Assembly: GCF_016785185.1 (NCBI RefSeq)
Contig: NZ_JAEKDY010000155.1
Origin: Heyndrickxia sporothermodurans
Lineage (GTDB): Bacteria; Bacillota; Bacilli; Bacillales; Bacillaceae_C
Direction: 5' to 3' (one strand)
Length of the DNA stretch: 6,581 bases
Within the stretch, counting starts at the first letter, position 1; every line of letters starts with the position of its first letter. Position numbers and translations under genes: made by a program. Of this stretch, positions 5,300-6,581 are shown piece after piece. A model generated the notes under the pieces. It ran no database searches, was not told the DNA's origin, and worked only from the letters and a program-made list of their open reading frames with translations.

Positions 5300-5806
5300 A
5301 TGAATATTTTTATATTAGTTTTATCTCATATCATGGGACTTATTTTTTTGACATCGTCAATAGATAAAATATTAAAATACAAGGAATTTATTTTAGATAT
5401 TCAAAATTACAAAATAGTTCCTAAAAATTTAGAAAAAATATTCGCAATTATAATGATAATATCTCAACTATTTTGTGCATTCAATTTTATTTTTAATCAA
5501 ATGAAGTATATTAATTTAGGAATAGCACTTACATTAATGTTTTGTTTTACGATAGCAATAATTATCAACTTGTTTAGAAATAATAAAATTAATTGTGGCT
5601 GTGGTGGAGTAGTAGGGGATAAACAAATTTCATGGAGTACGGTAGCTAGAAATTTGGTTCTTATTTTCATGATGTTTGTGATACTACTCAATTCACCAAA
5701 ATCCATAGAATTTAGCAGCAATTTAGTCATATTTTTTAATATAACTATTATTTACGGAATAATTAAAGTCTATAGCAAATATAAGTTTGTTTTAAATACA
5801 TATTAG
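5300..5806 (+). CDS. MauE-type redox-associated membrane protein
   Basis: This 168-residue membrane protein has helices at about 2-20, 46-64, 70-92, 115-131 and 141-157. Between the third and fourth helices is INCGCGG with Cys99 and Cys101, followed by W112 and ARNLVL (116-121). This CGC-then-RN arrangement is the hallmark of the MauE/DoxX-like family. The namesake MauE is needed for disulfide formation and maturation of methylamine dehydrogenase. I start it at ATG 5300, because AGGGGGGAT stands five bases before it; the frame is open further upstream but would overlap the exporter. It sits between the exporter and a thioredoxin-like gene, so the likely job is to pass oxidising (or reducing) equivalents across the membrane for disulfides in the exported peptide. 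Direction of electron flow is not shown by the sequence. Confidence 0.82.
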   Translation: MNIFILVLSHIMGLIFLTSSIDKILKYKEFILDIQNYKIVPKNLEKIFAIIMIISQLFCAFNFIFNQMKYINLGIALTLMFCFTIAIIINLFRNNKINCGCGGVVGDKQISWSTVARNLVLIFMMFVILLNSPKSIEFSSNLVIFFNITIIYGIIKVYSKYKFVLNTY

Positions 5807-5821
5807 AGGGAGAAGTAAAAA

Positions 5822-6364
5822 ATGGAGAAGTTACTATTTGTATCACAGATAATTCAATGGATAATTCTTATTGTTCTATTATATTTGACTTTCAATATTT
5901 TAAAATATATTGGTAATAATAAAAATAACTATTCAGCTAAAAGTCATGTAAAACCTTTAAGAGTAAATAAGATTCCTTCTATTAATTCAAAATCATTAAC
6001 TACATCTGAAATAGTTAAACTACCAAACAATAAATCTACTCTTTTGGTAGTTGCTAATCCAAGTTGTTCGGCTTGTAGTGATGTAATAGGTATTTTAAAT
6101 CAGGTAAACCAAAAAGACATTAACAAGGTAGTTTTAACTAAAGAAGACGAAATAAAGAATTTAAAAGAGTATATATCTACATTAACTGATTATAAAATTC
6201 CTTTGATTTCTTCTAAGGAATTTTTAAAAGACGAAATACCTGGTTATCCTTTAATAATGTTGCTTGATTCAGAACTAAGAATAGTGGATCACTCTATTGG
6301 TGGAAATCTTAATATGATAAATAACATGCTAATGACGTATAAAAATATAAAAAACGTTGGGTAG
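5822..6364 (+). CDS. Membrane-anchored thioredoxin-like thiol-disulfide oxidoreductase
   Basis: This 180-residue protein has one N-terminal membrane anchor (about 5-27), then a linker and a thioredoxin-like fold facing outside. The active site is NPSCSACSD with Cys82 and Cys85 (CxxC), after the strand STLLVVA (72-78). GYPLIML (141-147) supplies the Pro143 expected as the cis-proline opposite the active site, followed by the strand-turn LDSELRIVDHSIGG. The start ATG has AGAGGGAGAAG upstream and lies 15 bases after the MauE-like stop. It resembles the TlpA/ResA and MauD-type partners of MauE. With a CSAC rather than a CPHC site, its redox potential cannot be guessed. Likely role: oxidising or proofreading disulfides of the exported Cys-rich peptide. 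It is the last gene before the terminator. Confidence 0.82.
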   Translation: MEKLLFVSQIIQWIILIVLLYLTFNILKYIGNNKNNYSAKSHVKPLRVNKIPSINSKSLTTSEIVKLPNNKSTLLVVANPSCSACSDVIGILNQVNQKDINKVVLTKEDEIKNLKEYISTLTDYKIPLISSKEFLKDEIPGYPLIMLLDSELRIVDHSIGGNLNMINNMLMTYKNIKNVG

Positions 6365-6403
6365 TTTTTATAATCTTTCATTTGTTGAGAAATAAGTAAA
6401 ATG

Positions 6404-6434
6404 GACCACACATATATAATATGTGTGGTCTTTT
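6404..6434 (+). terminator. Rho-independent terminator of the exporter/redox operon
   Basis: A perfect 12-bp stem, GACCACACATAT (6404-6415) with ATATGTGTGGTC (6419-6430), has a three-base loop and is followed by TTTT. It lies 40 bases after the thioredoxin-like stop and closes the rightward operon. Confidence 0.85.
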
Positions 6435-6435
6435 A

Positions 6436-6454
6436 GTGCGCCCAGCATGGGTAC
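6436..6454 (+). mobile_element. Possible 5' end fragment of a group IIC intron
   Basis: Five bases after the terminator stem stands GTGCGCCCAGCATGGGTAC. It agrees with the 5' end of group IIC introns as I recall it for the Oceanobacillus iheyensis intron (GUGUGCCCGGCAUGGGUGC) at all but three positions, including the GUG-x-G start and the small CCC/GGG hairpin. Group IIC introns characteristically insert just after terminator hairpins, which is exactly this position. The following bases do not resemble the rest of domain I (no GUGAGAGUCC-like segment seen), so at most this is a short relic. Confidence 0.3.
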
Positions 6455-6485
6455 CGGTGTTTGTCAATATAGTTGTCGTATTTAA

Positions 6486-6581
6486 TTACTTTAGTATTTT
6501 GAAAGATTGGATGAATCGCAGTTTAGTCAAGGCTACCGCGCTTCGCTTGCTGGCCTGGTGATTTGAATCGAAACGAAAAGC
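6486..6581 (-). CDS. 3' end of an unidentified gene, cut by the window edge
   Basis: The minus frame entering from the right edge reads AFRFDSNHQASKRSAVAL, then TKLRFIQSFKILK, and stops at TAA (6488-6486). It is rich in Lys and Arg and has a protein-like composition. Base composition at 6530-6560 is clearly more GC-rich than in the neighbouring cassette, suggesting a different origin. It converges on the terminated rightward operon. With 31 residues and no start in view I cannot name a family; a transposase tail is possible but unproven. Other minus frames are open here too (one to TAA at 6435-6433), which lowers confidence. Confidence 0.3.
   Translation of the reverse strand, partial: AFRFDSNHQASKRSAVALTKLRFIQSFKILK

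Noticed and set aside
5497..5730. Minus-strand 77-codon open frame
   Set aside because: It is antisense to the MauE-like gene, whose CGC and RN motifs are clear.
6448..6475. GGGTACCGG stretch as a Tn3/Tn4430-type terminal repeat
   Set aside because: Only the first bases resemble such repeats, and no matching inverted copy is visible in the window.

Overview
The window looks like a low-GC Gram-positive chromosome or plasmid, most likely Bacillus or a close relative. The signs are very AT-rich DNA, strong AGGAGG-type ribosome sites, TTG starts, ATGA/TAATG gene overlaps and tight operons. No gene here fixes the species.

Left part (1-2413, minus strand). Two dipeptide/oligopeptide ABC permease subunits, OppB-like then OppC-like, lie three bases apart. 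No substrate-binding protein or ATPase for them is in the window. Both flanks look damaged. Just before the OppB-like gene is a short 3' coding remnant that meets its start with an ATGA overlap. Just after the OppC-like gene is a small gene overlapping as TAATG and broken by a frameshift and several stops. Further left are another open stretch with no usable start and the first 14 codons of a gene leaving the window.

Junction (about 2414-2781). This stretch has no intact gene. It holds a plus-strand remnant whose last codons resemble the C-terminal end of Tn3-family transposases, which hints at past transposition.

Right part (2782-6434). A compact divergent cassette looks like a small disulfide-peptide (bacteriocin-like) system. 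Leftward it carries a 47-codon gene at 3177-3320 for a six-cysteine peptide with a very strong ribosome site. This is followed by an unusual C6-A6-G6 hairpin and a 106-residue three-helix membrane protein placed where immunity genes usually sit. Rightward, from a near-consensus sigma-A promoter, it carries an ABC exporter (fused membrane and ATPase domains, no C39 peptidase), a MauE-type redox membrane protein with a CGC motif, and a membrane-anchored thioredoxin-like protein with CSAC. A rho-independent terminator closes the operon. The inferred division of labour is: the peptide is made in excess, exported by the ABC protein, and oxidised outside the membrane by the MauE/thioredoxin-like pair to form up to three disulfides, while the small membrane protein protects the producer. 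The parts are well supported. Their joint function is inference, and I do not recognise the peptide as a known family.

Right edge (6435-6581). Directly after the terminator is a short sequence resembling the 5' end of a group IIC intron, then the 3' end of an unidentified minus-strand gene that runs off the window.
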